DNA of 64,000 bases from Tribonema minus (taxonomy: Eukaryota; Sar; Xanthophyceae; Tribonematales; Tribonemataceae), in the NCBI GenBank assembly GCA_017506865.1, contig JAFCMP010000144.1:62001-126000 (forward strand), in the 5' to 3' direction. Positions 1 to 9,068 of this stretch are shown piece after piece; positions within the stretch are counted from its first letter, which is position 1; every line of letters starts with the position of its first letter. Made by a program: the position numbers and the translations under genes. The notes below the pieces were generated by a model. It was not told the origin of the DNA and searched no databases. It saw only the letters and a list, made by a program, of their open reading frames with translations.

Positions 1-471
1 GAGGCCTGGGCGGTCAAGGAGAGAGCCTTGGAGAAAAGCATCGAGGAGGTGACCGCAGGCATCGCGAAGGCGGCGTTCTTCCTGAAGGCTGATTTGGACT
101 GCCTGGCCGCGATGCCGCCGACGCTGGCGGCCATTGACTCGGGCGACCCGGCACAGTACAAGGCGATGGAGGCCGCTGCGAGCAGCTTCAACCAGGTGAT
201 CAAGATCACCCCGTCGCCCTCGGCGGAGCCAGCGGGAGGCCTCGAAGACGATCCTGAGTTCCTGGCGGAACTCGAGAAACAGTTCGGCCCCGACTCCCTA
301 ACCCGCGAGGAGCGCGAGGCTGCCCTGGAGACCCTTCAGGCCCTCGAAGAGGGTGTAGATCTCGAATACAAAGAAATGAAGCAGTACGTCGGAGATGTTT
401 CTAAAGAGGAGCTGGAGGCGATGAAGAGGACTCTGCAGCGCCTCGACCACAAGCGCCGCGTCGTCGACTAG
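1..471 (+). CDS. Unknown acidic helical protein, 5'-partial
   Basis: The frame is open from the first base of the window, so the gene starts to the left; the first TTG at 28 is not a credible start. The 156 visible residues are rich in Glu, Ala and Leu and end in a basic tail (KRRVVD). The composition suggests mostly alpha-helix, with a possible coiled coil in the last 60 residues. No family is recognised. It is followed by a long spacer and reads toward the next plus-strand gene. It is probably a real gene end, because codon use (G/C-rich third positions) matches its neighbours, but no function can be given. Confidence 0.55.
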   Translation, partial: EAWAVKERALEKSIEEVTAGIAKAAFFLKADLDCLAAMPPTLAAIDSGDPAQYKAMEAAASSFNQVIKITPSPSAEPAGGLEDDPEFLAELEKQFGPDSLTREEREAALETLQALEEGVDLEYKEMKQYVGDVSKEELEAMKRTLQRLDHKRRVVD

Positions 472-1423
472 CGCAGCAGGTTCGGCGCCCGCGTAGCTGG
501 CAGCTGTGCAATGTGCCGGGGAAAGGGCTCGGAAGGGGAAGTGGGTGTTGCACGGTTCGGAGAGTGAATGATGCCAATGAAACCCCTTTTTCCACGATTG
601 TGACCGGTCCTCGACGCATTTTGCGTTTCTGTGTGTCGTGCTGTCATCTCATCGGCATGGTCACTCATTGTGTCAAGCTCGAGTTGTCGATTTGCTTCTG
701 TCGTTCGCGTCTTCGTAATGCACTGCTCGTGCTGTCGACAGGATTGCCTGTCACTTCGCTTCACTTTTGAGGCAACGAATGATAGGTTTAATTACACCTC
801 GTGAGCGCGCGCATCTGCTGTCATTTCCGTGTCGACAAGGCCAAAGACCAAAGACCAAAGACCAAAGACCGAACTGCTTCGGGGGGAGCAACTTCAGCCT
901 GCACCGGCGAGAGTTTGTGGTGAAAATACCTAGCAGGTGACCGATCACCAACTAGGTCTTGCAAGCCGATTTCCCCAGGGGAAGCTGCGCTGAGAATTAT
1001 GAAAAGCAGACTTGGTCTTCGGTCTTTGGCCTTCCTACCAGCGCGATGAGCAGTCACCTCGTGAGCGCGAGTCACCTCGTGAGCGCGAGCATCTGCTGTC
1101 ACTTCCATGTCGACAAGGCCAAAGGCCAAAGACGGACCGCCGTGCGAGACATGTGTGACTCGCAACATGTAGACACCGCTTGTGCTGCATCGCATGCTGA
1201 TGCCCGCAAGTTGTGAACCTGATTGCGGACCGCCTCGCACTCTCGATGCTATCGACAGGCTGCGCATGTACCTTGATACTGACACCTATCGAGAATGCCT
1301 GGGCTGCAGCGTTCGTCGCCTCGAGTCTCAATCAGGATTTTCCACACGAGTTGAAGTAGGACATCCCAATTGAGAAGCGACCACTCAACGCTCACACTCA
1401 CATTCCTTTCAGTCCTGCTCATC
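472..1423. repeat. Gene-free spacer with direct and inverted repeats
   Basis: About 950 bases without a convincing gene. A block of roughly 50 bases at 796-846 (CACCTCGTGAGCGCGCGCAT onward) recurs with few changes at 1074-1126; both end in a GACAAGGCCAAAG element. After the first copy the heptamer CCAAAGA is iterated about four times (840-870). The reverse complement of the same word, TCTTTGGCCTT, occurs at 1023-1032, so the array can form stem-loops. A short internal duplication, GTCACCTCGTGAGCGCGA, lies at 1054-1090. The promoter-like motif of the next gene closes the spacer. Confidence 0.6.
1350..1371 (+). promoter_or_regulatory. Upstream motif, TGAAGTAGGACAT type
   Basis: The sequence TTGAAGTAGGACATCCCAAT lies about 55-70 bases before the ATG at 1424. 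It matches the recurrent motif TCAA-T-RGGAYTTTT seen before many genes of this window, followed by a TCCCAATTG that resembles half of the second, palindromic motif. Promoter function is inferred from recurrence and spacing only. Confidence 0.5.
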
Positions 1424-2653
1424 ATGGACATCCCGCAGTGGTCCGGTTTCATTGTGGCGCTCTACTATCACCTGCGCGAGAACCACAATGACCTGCGCCG
1501 TCCCCGCAGTGAACCGGGCTCCTTTGGTGATGCAGAGCTCTTCTCTCAGAAGGTGCAGGCTCTGGCAGAACAGATGTCCATAGCGGAGGCGGTGGCTGTG
1601 GTGCCCAGCCACACACACAAGGTGGGGCTGTACAAGATCGTCTCTTCTGGGGGGCAGGACGTGTATCAGCTTCATACCCTGCACCTGCCCTCCAAAGGCC
1701 ATGACATTTCGGACTTCCATGTCGTCGGCGGCGTCTTGGGGCACATCGAGGCTTACTCATTCGCCGTGTATGTCAAGACGCGCCCTAGCGAGACCGATGC
1801 TGCCGACGTTCTCCATTTCCTGAGGAGGCAGGTGGGCGACATACTTCCTCGCGGCTTCGTTGCGTTCAACTCCTTCCACGTGAAGGTGACTCCTGACGCC
1901 ATCCGCAGCTACCCGTGGCCCGTGCTCGTCAACAAGCTCGTCGACCCGGAGACGTTCGGCCCGCAGGGCGTGAGTTCGTACCAACAGGTCCCCAGCACCA
2001 AGTTCAAGGGCCCGGACTTCACCAGCGATAATCTCGTGTTGATGCGGCGCCTCGCCGCCGAGCGCCTTGCCTCTCAGCGCGCCGGCCTCCTCGACGTTAC
2101 GGAGTCGCGCATCTGCGGCGGCAGCGACCTTGCGCTCGCTCGCTTCCAGAGGGCCATCAAACACGGCGTCACGTCCGCTGTTGACTCCCTGACTGAGGTG
2201 TTCGACAGCCAGGTGCAGGAGGCGGTCGCAGAGTTCACCTCTCTCCGCCTTCAGGACGTGCAGGCGAAGCAGGCTGCTCTCGAGGCGCAGCGGCGCCTAC
2301 GCGAGGGGGGGTCTCGACTCAGAAGGTTGGAGGTGCGCATGGAGGAGACGACGAGAGCCAGCGACGCCGTCCAGAATGGAATGTCGACCAAGGGAGCCCA
2401 GATCGAGAGAGCAGCCGGCTTGCGTGCGCTGGATGTTCACATTCGCAACACAGTCGATGACAGTGCGGGCATTGGCGCCGTCGACGATGATTCGGGCGAC
2501 GGCGCTGCTGCGGCGGAGCAGCTTGTTGCGGATGTCGGTTTCATCGCGAGGATGAACACGGTCGCCGACAGCATCAATGCGTGCAACGGAGTCACGAGAG
2601 GCGAGGAAGACCTCGTTCGCTGCATGTGCAAGCTGCGCGTGACCGAAGCGTGA
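1424..2653 (+). CDS. Unknown 409-aa protein with C-terminal coiled coil
   Basis: The start is the ATG at 1424; the frame extends upstream only through a TTG that lies inside the promoter-like motif. The N-terminal half (to about residue 170) is mixed alpha/beta with no recognised motif. Residues about 190-330 are strongly helical and charged, with heptad-like stretches (AKQAALEAQRRL, LRRLEVRMEE), so a coiled coil is likely. A short acidic stretch (DDDSGDG) follows, then a C-terminal segment ending in RCMCKLRVTEA. It has no signal peptide or membrane segment. Function unknown; a structural or scaffolding role would be a guess. Confidence 0.7.
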   Translation: MDIPQWSGFIVALYYHLRENHNDLRRPRSEPGSFGDAELFSQKVQALAEQMSIAEAVAVVPSHTHKVGLYKIVSSGGQDVYQLHTLHLPSKGHDISDFHVVGGVLGHIEAYSFAVYVKTRPSETDAADVLHFLRRQVGDILPRGFVAFNSFHVKVTPDAIRSYPWPVLVNKLVDPETFGPQGVSSYQQVPSTKFKGPDFTSDNLVLMRRLAAERLASQRAGLLDVTESRICGGSDLALARFQRAIKHGVTSAVDSLTEVFDSQVQEAVAEFTSLRLQDVQAKQAALEAQRRLREGGSRLRRLEVRMEETTRASDAVQNGMSTKGAQIERAAGLRALDVHIRNTVDDSAGIGAVDDDSGDGAAAAEQLVADVGFIARMNTVADSINACNGVTRGEEDLVRCMCKLRVTEA

Positions 2654-2914
2654 GTAGCGGGCGCCTGTGCGAGCTGTGTGTGACCGAGGCATGAGTAAAT
2701 GAAGACACGCCTCGCCACTTCATGTATCCAGCTCGTGTTCACTTGCGCACACGCGTTGCTGCCTCTTCTGGCGTTCATTGCTGCTTCGCTTGACGATGTG
2801 CTACACGCCGGCAATTTGCTTTGATGTTCGATGTTCTTGAAGCGCACCATGCATCGATGTTTTCATGCCTCAGACTCCAGAGCACGCACACGAAGGTTAG
2901 CAAGCTGTCAAGGT

Positions 2915-3438
2915 TGTCGGAAGCGAAGGATCTAGCAGGAGTCTCCAGCAAGTGACCAGGCAGGAGCAAGGGCACGAGGCAGGAGGAAGAGAGACTCCGG
3001 CTTGGCCGTGTGTAGAAGAGAGAGTGAATTGATGGGAGTGAGGCGACCTTCCAAGGTGCCGAACTCCAGAGAAGCCGAGAACTCCAGAGAACTCAAGAAC
3101 TCTGTAGAACCGGCCTGATGCAACTGGCCGATGTGCCGACAGGCCGAACTGTAACTACAAGTGGCCGATGTCACAACCTCAAGTTCAACTTCCTTCTTCA
3201 ACATGTACTTGAAGTTGACCAGCAAACTTCAACATGTACAGTTCAACCTGCTGGTGAACCCTGCTACTGCTGAGCATCGCTACGCTACAGGATAGCGCAC
3301 ACCCAGTCATGACTCTCCTGGGGATGGGGGCATTTCACCGCTCTTGCGCACACACTAGGATGACAGCAGCTCTTGCTACAGCTGCTGCGGTATGCTACAC
3401 TAGACTCATGTGAGGGTGTACATGACCATATTCCGACA
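2915..3438 (-). repeat. Left LTR (3' LTR of the element)
   Basis: 524 bp, TG...CA ends with 6-bp inverted termini. It is identical to the right copy as far as read by eye. The short open frame inside it, present in both LTRs, is a consequence of the repeat and not a gene. Confidence 0.92.
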
Positions 3439-3514
3439 CCCCCTCTCGCACTCAACATGAGTCTTGGCTACTGCACATATCCTGGAGCCCCCTCTGGCTC
3501 TGACGTGGCTCACG

Positions 3515-4354
3515 CTAGAAGCCTACGTTCGGTCTAGGCTTCGTACCTGGTGTGCGGCCCTGAGCCTGGCACTCGAGATCAGAGTGCGACGTGGACTTGT
3601 GGTATTCGCACCACTTGTCCCCCGATGGTCTGGACCTGAGTGGGCACGCATTGGCCTTGTGCCCCTTCCTCTTGCAGTTGAAGCAGACAGGATTGCCGGT
3701 GGCGAGCAGTGCTGCGTCGTCGGGTGGCGGTGCGGTGGTGATACGCCGGCTGTAGAACGCCCGAATCTTGTCCTTCGTCTCTTCGTAGGTGAGGTTGTCG
3801 GCGGAGTCGAGCACAGTGGTGAGCTCGGCGTAGGCCTCCGGTAAGGCGTTGATGGCGATCCCGATGAGCCAGTCATCGTCGATGTTGCGGAGGTTTTCCC
3901 AGTAAGAGAGCTGTTTGACGACTTCGTTGACCTTGGTGAAGAGCTCCTCTGGGTCTTGAGAAGGGGTGAGCTTGATCCGCATCAGCTCGCTGAGCAGCTG
4001 TATTTTCTGTGCTCTGGTCTTGGTCTCGTACCTGTTGAGAAGTAGCTGCCAAGCTTTGTTGCCCTGGTCCTCAGGTGCTTGTGAGACGACGTTGAAAGCT
4101 GCGTCGCTGACGTTGGTGATGATGAAGGTGTAGGCGGTGCTGTTCTTGGTGTCGAAGCTGGCTCGTGCACTTGGTTCAGAGGGTGGCGCTGTCCTGCCGA
4201 CCATGACGTCGTACACGTCGATGAGCTTCATCCATGCTGTGAAGCGTAGTTCCCAACGCGTCCATGCCTCGTTCTTGCCGTCGAATGGTAGTCGTGGGAT
4301 TCTCGCAAGGCTCTTGAAGTCCGTTGCCGATGAAGTCTCCCCGCTATCTCCCAT
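3515..4354 (-). CDS. Gag-like protein of LTR retrotransposon (UBN2 type with zinc knuckle)
   Basis: A 279-aa protein starting at an ATG. The N-terminal two thirds match the Copia-type UBN2 Gag pattern (RLPFDGKNEAWTRWELRF near the start; AWQLLLNRYETKT; LLSELMRIKLTPSQDPEELF). A CCHC zinc knuckle, CFNCKRKGHKANAC, follows (C-x2-C-x4-H-x4-C), and then a WCEYHKSTSHSDLEC segment typical of Copia Gag-proteases. The protein would package element RNA in virus-like particles. No protease, integrase or reverse transcriptase follows inside the LTRs. The frame looks intact. Confidence 0.88.
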   Translation of the reverse strand: MGDSGETSSATDFKSLARIPRLPFDGKNEAWTRWELRFTAWMKLIDVYDVMVGRTAPPSEPSARASFDTKNSTAYTFIITNVSDAAFNVVSQAPEDQGNKAWQLLLNRYETKTRAQKIQLLSELMRIKLTPSQDPEELFTKVNEVVKQLSYWENLRNIDDDWLIGIAINALPEAYAELTTVLDSADNLTYEETKDKIRAFYSRRITTAPPPDDAALLATGNPVCFNCKRKGHKANACPLRSRPSGDKWCEYHKSTSHSDLECQAQGRTPGTKPRPNVGF

Positions 4355-5092
4355 GTCGCTCGCTGACGAAGCCCGTTAGGCGTCCACCTGTATAGGGCGA
4401 GCACTGTATGGAGTCTTGTCCGAAGATCTCGCTAGCCGCTCCCCTGTGTAGGCCGAACCCTGTGTAGAGCCTCCGCTGCGTCCTGTATAGGCCACTCCTG
4501 TGATGTAGGAGTCCTGTGTACGACCTCGTTGCTGGTGCCGTGTTGAGACGCTCGCAGGTCAGGTCAGACCTTCCCTATTCCCGCTGCTCCTGTCCGAGGA
4601 TGCGCGCAGTACTGTCCCTGCAGCTCCCGTATACGCGCTACCAGATCTCGTAGTCGTTCTGCTACGCCGCCTTCTGCAAGGTGTTCGACCTACTCCAACC
4701 TGGCAGGTTCGCAGCCGTTCGCGCTAAGGCGCACACTCGCACCAGTCGCAGTGCGCGTGTGGAGAGCCGCAGCAGTGTCTCACCAAGGGGGACTTGACAG
4801 GTTTCGAACCCCAGTGCCGCCCTTGCGTGGTTTGCCCGCGCTCTGTGAACCCACACCACACTACTCTGTGGAGCTAGGCAGGAAATGCCAGTATTGGACG
4901 TACCACGGGGTGGTTGCAGTCCAGGCCAAGCTGCTCACCTGTAGAGTGATTCGATGCAGCTGATTTGTTCTCGCACTGGTGCTGTGCGGATTGAGCCGGC
5001 TCCAAGCCGTGCACTTGACTGTGCAGATTTGATGACGCACTGGTGCTGTGCGGACTCCCTCGCTGATGGCTCCTAAGCTGTCGGTGTGACCA
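4355..5092. other. Non-coding interior of the LTR element
   Basis: About 740 bases between the Gag start and the right LTR, on the 5' side of Gag in the element's orientation. It would form the leader with the packaging signal. It contains loose repeats of a CCTGTGTAGG-type word (about 4385-4520) and a paired GCACTGGTGCTGTGCGGA (4973-5053). No polymerase-like coding is seen. Confidence 0.6.
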
Positions 5093-5616
5093 TGTCGGAA
5101 GCGAAGGATCTAGCAGGAGTCTCCAGCAAGTGACCAGGCAGGAGCAAGGGCACGAGGCAGGAGGAAGAGAGACTCCGGCTTGGCCGTGTGTAGAAGAGAG
5201 AGTGAATTGATGGGAGTGAGGCGACCTTCCAAGGTGCCGAACTCCAGAGAAGCCGAGAACTCCAGAGAACTCAAGAACTCTGTAGAACCGGCCTGATGCA
5301 ACTGGCCGATGTGCCGACAGGCCGAACTGTAACTACAAGTGGCCGATGTCACAACCTCAAGTTCAACTTCCTTCTTCAACATGTACTTGAAGTTGACCAG
5401 CAAACTTCAACATGTACAGTTCAACCTGCTGGTGAACCCTGCTACTGCTGAGCATCGCTACGCTACAGGATAGCGCACACCCAGTCATGACTCTCCTGGG
5501 GATGGGGGCATTTCACCGCTCTTGCGCACACACTAGGATGACAGCAGCTCTTGCTACAGCTGCTGCGGTATGCTACACTAGACTCATGTGAGGGTGTACA
5601 TGACCATATTCCGACA
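5093..5616 (-). repeat. Right LTR (5' LTR of the element)
   Basis: 524 bp, the partner of the LTR at 2915-3438, with the same TGTCGG/CCGACA ends. It is followed immediately by AAGGT, the right copy of the target duplication. Confidence 0.92.
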
Positions 5617-5783
5617 AAGGTCTCAATTGAAGGCACGCGAAAATGCAACAGTGAGCAGCAGAGGCGGGCTTCGTCATCACGCTGAAATTGAGCAGTCATC
5701 ATTATCACCACTCGAACGCATCGCGGTGTGCATCTCATAACGTGTACAGAGCACGCAATCACTCATTGAGCAAACACTCGTCC

Positions 5784-7031
5784 TCATCTGCGAGCTGGCT
5801 CTGTGATGGCGTCGCCACTGCGATCAAACGAAGGCGGACACTTCATACCCCGGTTCCCGATGAACTTGACCACGCTAGGCGGCAACCCGTGCACCACGTT
5901 ATTCAGATAGTAACTGTCGCCGCTCATGGTCAACTCCCTCAGGCAATCCGGGAGCCTCGGCAGCTGTTGACTGAATCGTGTGTATCCCATGAATTTGAGG
6001 ACACGCAGCGACTCCGGTAGTACATCCAACGGCTGGTTGAATACCGCATGGATATGGAACTCAAGCACGCGCAGTGAGTGTGGCAGGCGTCCTAGGGGCT
6101 GGTCGAATCGAGCATACTGATGGAACTCCAGCTCTTGCAGTGAGTGGGGCAGGGGCCCCAGGGGCTGGTTGAACAAAGCTCGATGCGCAAACACGAGCAC
6201 CTCAAGCCCATTCGGCAGTGCGCCCAGTGGCTGATCGAATCGCTGCCCCACGCGAAGCACCTGCAAAGTCGGCGGCAGTTCCCCGAGGGGGGAGTTGAAG
6301 TACGTCGAAGCGGCAATGTCGAGAACTCTCATCGCCGCGGGAAGAGCGCCCAGCGGCTGCTCGAACCAGCAATACTCACGCGTCTCGAAGGCCGTGAAGT
6401 GAGTCAGCCCCGCCGGGAGTACGTGGATGGCAGTGTTGAAGTGGCCGCCGATGCACATCTTGCGCAGCGTGGCAGGCAGATCCTCGAGCGGTCCCGTGAA
6501 CTTCGGACCGAGAGCGAGGGTTCGCAGATTTTGGGGAAGAGGACCCGTCAGGCTGCGAATGCCGGATCTGCTGAGGCACAGGTCTTCAAGAGACCGTGGC
6601 AGCTGCGGCAGGATCCAGTTGATGAAGTCATAGTCCTGGAACACGTTGATGTAGCCGGCTCCCTCGTCGATGCCGCCGTCGGCCGATGGCGTGATGCCGT
6701 GTGCGCCTCTCTCTTCATTGTCGGCGACGCCACAGAGCTCCCTCCGGCGTGTGTCTAACGCGATGTCGACGACGGTCAATCTCCGGAGCCGCGCTGGCAG
6801 CCTCGTGGGCACGTTCTTCGCGCAGTGGATGAAAAGCGTCAAATCCTCCACGTTGTCCCAACGATCGGTCGTCTGTAGAGCCGCGAAGGCCCTGCCGAAG
6901 TGGTCTCCAGCATTGTCGCAATCGTCTTTGTCCCCGTAGTAGTCATCTGGTCCCGTGATGTGCACTCGCGCCGCGATGACTTTAAATCTCGTGAAGATGC
7001 GCCGAATTGAAGCTGGTGGCGTTTCCGGCAT
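5784..7031 (-). CDS. FNIP-type leucine-rich repeat protein A
   Basis: The ATG at 7031 is chosen because upstream coding needs a GTG and looks unlike protein. In 415 aa it carries an N-terminal domain of about 130 residues and then about ten 22-23-residue repeats of the form FNQPLGxLPxSLxxLxF (for example ARFDQPLGRLPHSLRVLEFH). These are FNIP/LRR-type repeats, abundant in amoebae and in some giant viruses, where they often serve as protein-binding solenoids. No F-box is evident. The N-terminus (ARVHIT, FAALQTTDRWDNVEDLTLFI) is shared with the protein at 9069-10259, so the two are paralogues. Binding partners are unknown. Confidence 0.85.
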   Translation of the reverse strand: MPETPPASIRRIFTRFKVIAARVHITGPDDYYGDKDDCDNAGDHFGRAFAALQTTDRWDNVEDLTLFIHCAKNVPTRLPARLRRLTVVDIALDTRRRELCGVADNEERGAHGITPSADGGIDEGAGYINVFQDYDFINWILPQLPRSLEDLCLSRSGIRSLTGPLPQNLRTLALGPKFTGPLEDLPATLRKMCIGGHFNTAIHVLPAGLTHFTAFETREYCWFEQPLGALPAAMRVLDIAASTYFNSPLGELPPTLQVLRVGQRFDQPLGALPNGLEVLVFAHRALFNQPLGPLPHSLQELEFHQYARFDQPLGRLPHSLRVLEFHIHAVFNQPLDVLPESLRVLKFMGYTRFSQQLPRLPDCLRELTMSGDSYYLNNVVHGLPPSVVKFIGNRGMKCPPSFDRSGDAITEPARR

Positions 7032-7729
7032 CACGAACGCCTCAGACGACTGCGGTTTTCGGCTTGTGGACCTGGCATGGGGAGAGAGAGCGAGCGTAGC
7101 GATTTTAGCACTCGGTCGCAACAAAACACAGTACTGGGACGCAGCGCCTGCACTGCAGTGGTGTAGGGTGCGCACCTGTCCACTCTGCCGCAGAGCGGGA
7201 GCCGGCCTGCATCGTACATGGCCCCGAGCACGTCCTTCGTTGCCATTCTGGTGCTATGATCGTGGGCCTTGGCGTTGTGCATTGTGGCGGCGGTGCTGTG
7301 GTAATGGGCTGGGTGCCTTAGAGTGTGGCTTTCAATCAGGACCCTGCGCAACCTCAATTGGGATCTGGGAACTTCAACAGGGATGTGTGGATCCTGTGCA
7401 CATACTTCCATGTTCACCTGACTGACCAGGCTGCTGCACCTTAATTTTCAAAGCTACCGCCACCGACAGCCGGAGCGCCAGCCTCGGATTTCTGTAACAT
7501 CGTGAGCTTGTGTCACCCCCTCGAGCGCTGTAGGTACCCCCTCGAGTCGCGCCGTCGTCATACCCTCGTGTCGCTCGCCCCTAGTTTGCGCCGGCGAGAT
7601 GGTAAGGTCAATGACCTGCGGCGCTCTCCACATTTTTGGTCGGGAGCGCGGGATGCGTTCGTGGCTTAGACCCCGCTTCGCGCGCACATCGCTTGATTGA
7701 AATTCCCATTCCCAAATTCAAACATCTTG
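7032..7729. other. Spacer without a convincing gene
   Basis: About 700 bases. It holds a plus-oriented motif copy, CCTCAATTGGGATCTGGGA (7352-7370), divergent from the FNIP gene, and a loose triplication of ACCCCCTCGAG-type words (7515-7570). The minus-strand frame at 7454-7687 is Arg-rich with no recognisable features and was not called. Confidence 0.5.
7700..7721 (+). promoter_or_regulatory. Upstream motif ATTCCCATTCCCAAATTC
   Basis: The site contains two TTCCCA half-sites of the palindromic motif TGGGAATGGCATTCCCA found elsewhere in the window. It ends about 10 bases before the first ATG (7730) and 65 before the second (7784). Its spacing relative to other genes favours the second ATG as the start. 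Confidence 0.5.
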
Positions 7730-8770
7730 ATGTGTGCAACACCTGATTCACTTCACCTGATTCACTTGGACGCTACCGTAATCATGAGGCAGGACGCTGC
7801 CGAGGTGTGGGGCGCGAAGTACGCGGCGGACCCTGACACGGCGATCATCAAGCTCCTGCTCGGCCACGACGCTTACCAGCACTCGAGGAACAGCGCCACT
7901 GCAGTCTTCACCAGCGCCTTCTCGCAGCTGGTGGATAACTTGCGCAGGGAGCTGGACCTGGGGCGCCTGAACCCTCTCTTTAGAGAGCTGCGCGAGCACG
8001 TCGATACCGGGCTCAAGAGCAGCGAGTCGACCGTGTTGGAGGCTCTGCGCGCCCGTGGCGAGATCGACGGTGCTAAATCCAAGCTCACCGCAAAGGGCGC
8101 CGCGGCGGAGGGCGATCTGGTGCAGCAGCTTCTGTCCAACTCCGGTATCGCCAGCGCCGCGCGCATCACCACGAAGGACTTGCGCGGCAAGCTCGGCGGC
8201 GACGTCATCGTCAAAGATCACACCGGTAACGGCTGCGTTGTCGAGCTCAAGGACAAAGGGGTCCTCGCTCAAGACGACTTCACCAAGTTCGAGGAGGATG
8301 CGAAAGCGTGGGAGGGACCCGATGTGTTGTTCGCCTTCGTGCGCAAGGACGGTGCTGGGTCGTGCCGCAAGCTACACGCGAAGCCGCTGTTCCAGCGCAC
8401 GCCGTACGGCAAAGTGTTATGCTGGTTCAAGGGGGACGCGGTCGAGTTCATCGACAGGCTACCGTACATCATGGCGTGCGCTGCCGGCATGGCTGCCCCC
8501 GCCGCCGATGCTGGCGGCTGCGCGGCGGCCCTAGAAGCGGCCATCGTGGCGCTGGACGCGAGCCTGGAGGAGGTGCGAGCCGAGATCGGGGCCCTGGACA
8601 AGAAGAAGCTCGTGCTCCAGAAGCGGGAACGGTCTCTCGTGTCAGACGTCGGCGACGCCCACGCCGCCGTTCACTGCGGTCCGAAGAAGCGAAGGGTCGA
8701 CTTCGGACTTGAAAACGATGTAGATCGTGTCGGCGGTCTCGCGCAAAGTGTAGTGTGTAACTCGTCGTAG
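7730..8770 (+). CDS. PD-(D/E)XK nuclease-like protein with nuclear localisation signal
   Basis: Numbered from the ATG at 7730 (346 aa); a second in-frame ATG at 7784 is equally possible. Residues about 118-200 fit a PD-(D/E)XK nuclease core: a helix with Glu (AKGAAAEGDLVQQLL), then GGDVIV with Asp158, then VVELKDK with Glu172 and Lys174. A helical region precedes it. A coiled coil (about residues 270-305) follows, and then PKKRRV, an SV40-type monopartite nuclear signal, near residue 325. This suggests a nuclear DNA-cleaving or DNA-binding role, perhaps recombination, repair or host-DNA degradation. The last 129 bases overlap the convergent RING gene. The nuclease assignment rests on motif pattern alone. 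Confidence 0.6.
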   Translation: MCATPDSLHLIHLDATVIMRQDAAEVWGAKYAADPDTAIIKLLLGHDAYQHSRNSATAVFTSAFSQLVDNLRRELDLGRLNPLFRELREHVDTGLKSSESTVLEALRARGEIDGAKSKLTAKGAAAEGDLVQQLLSNSGIASAARITTKDLRGKLGGDVIVKDHTGNGCVVELKDKGVLAQDDFTKFEEDAKAWEGPDVLFAFVRKDGAGSCRKLHAKPLFQRTPYGKVLCWFKGDAVEFIDRLPYIMACAAGMAAPAADAGGCAAALEAAIVALDASLEEVRAEIGALDKKKLVLQKRERSLVSDVGDAHAAVHCGPKKRRVDFGLENDVDRVGGLAQSVVCNSS

Positions 8771-8953
8771 CGAGGTGGTCACCTCGCCCGTCCGCACGGA
8801 CACGCGTGGGATGTGCTGGCGGCACTGTGGGCATGCTGAGCGGGGTAGCTGGAGGAAACACTCAAAGATACAAAGAGCATGGAATATGTGACCGCAACAC
8901 AGCTCTACGTCACAGTCGGGCTCGTCTATCAGACAAATGCAACACGAGCACAT
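8642..8953 (-). CDS. Small RING-H2 finger protein (putative E3 ubiquitin ligase)
   Basis: 103 aa from a clear ATG. The first 50 residues hold a RING-H2 pattern: CCIC, then CCGHIFHALC with two His, then CPQC. The remaining tail is uncharacterised. Viral single-RING proteins commonly act as E3 ligases that redirect host ubiquitination. The 3' end overlaps the end of the preceding plus-strand gene by 129 bases in the antisense direction, so one of the two C-termini may be shorter than annotated. The zinc ligands are complete, so the RING fold is well supported. Confidence 0.78.
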   Translation of the reverse strand: MCSCCICLIDEPDCDVELCCGHIFHALCIFECFLQLPRSACPQCRQHIPRVSVRTGEVTTSLRRVTHYTLRETADTIYIVFKSEVDPSLLRTAVNGGVGVADV

Positions 8954-9068
8954 GAACCTTCACCTTTTGTGTTTTTTTCTTGTTTGCGCATGCGACGTTC
9001 GTTCATAATGCGACAGATGCGCATAATTCCATTCGGAGCTCACGCACGTACGCTCCGTACGTTGTGTA

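Larger units (their letters stand above)
2915..5616 (-). mobile_element. Non-autonomous Copia-type LTR retrotransposon (TR-GAG-like), looks whole
   Basis: Two 524-bp direct repeats (2915-3438 and 5093-5616) that read as identical bound a 1,654-bp interior. Each begins TGTCGG and ends CCGACA. The 5-bp word AAGGT lies directly outside both ends (2910-2914 and 5617-5621), a perfect target duplication. The element reads on the minus strand: a TGG-initial primer-binding-like site abuts the right LTR, and a purine tract (GAGAGGGGG) abuts the left LTR. The interior codes for Gag only, so reverse transcriptase and integrase must come from elsewhere, as in TR-GAG elements of plants. No breaks are evident. 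Identical LTRs mean a very recent insertion. Confidence 0.92.

Noticed and set aside
2932-3225. Minus-strand 97-codon frame found twice
   Set aside because: It lies in both LTRs of the retrotransposon and is repeated only because the LTRs are.
4780-4830. Possible tRNA suggested by GGTTTCGAACCCC
   Set aside because: The arms around the TTCGA loop do not pair, and no anticodon or acceptor stem was found; no tRNA was seen elsewhere in the window.
7454-7687. Minus-strand 77-codon frame
   Set aside because: Arg-rich with no motif, and it lies in repeat-like spacer sequence.
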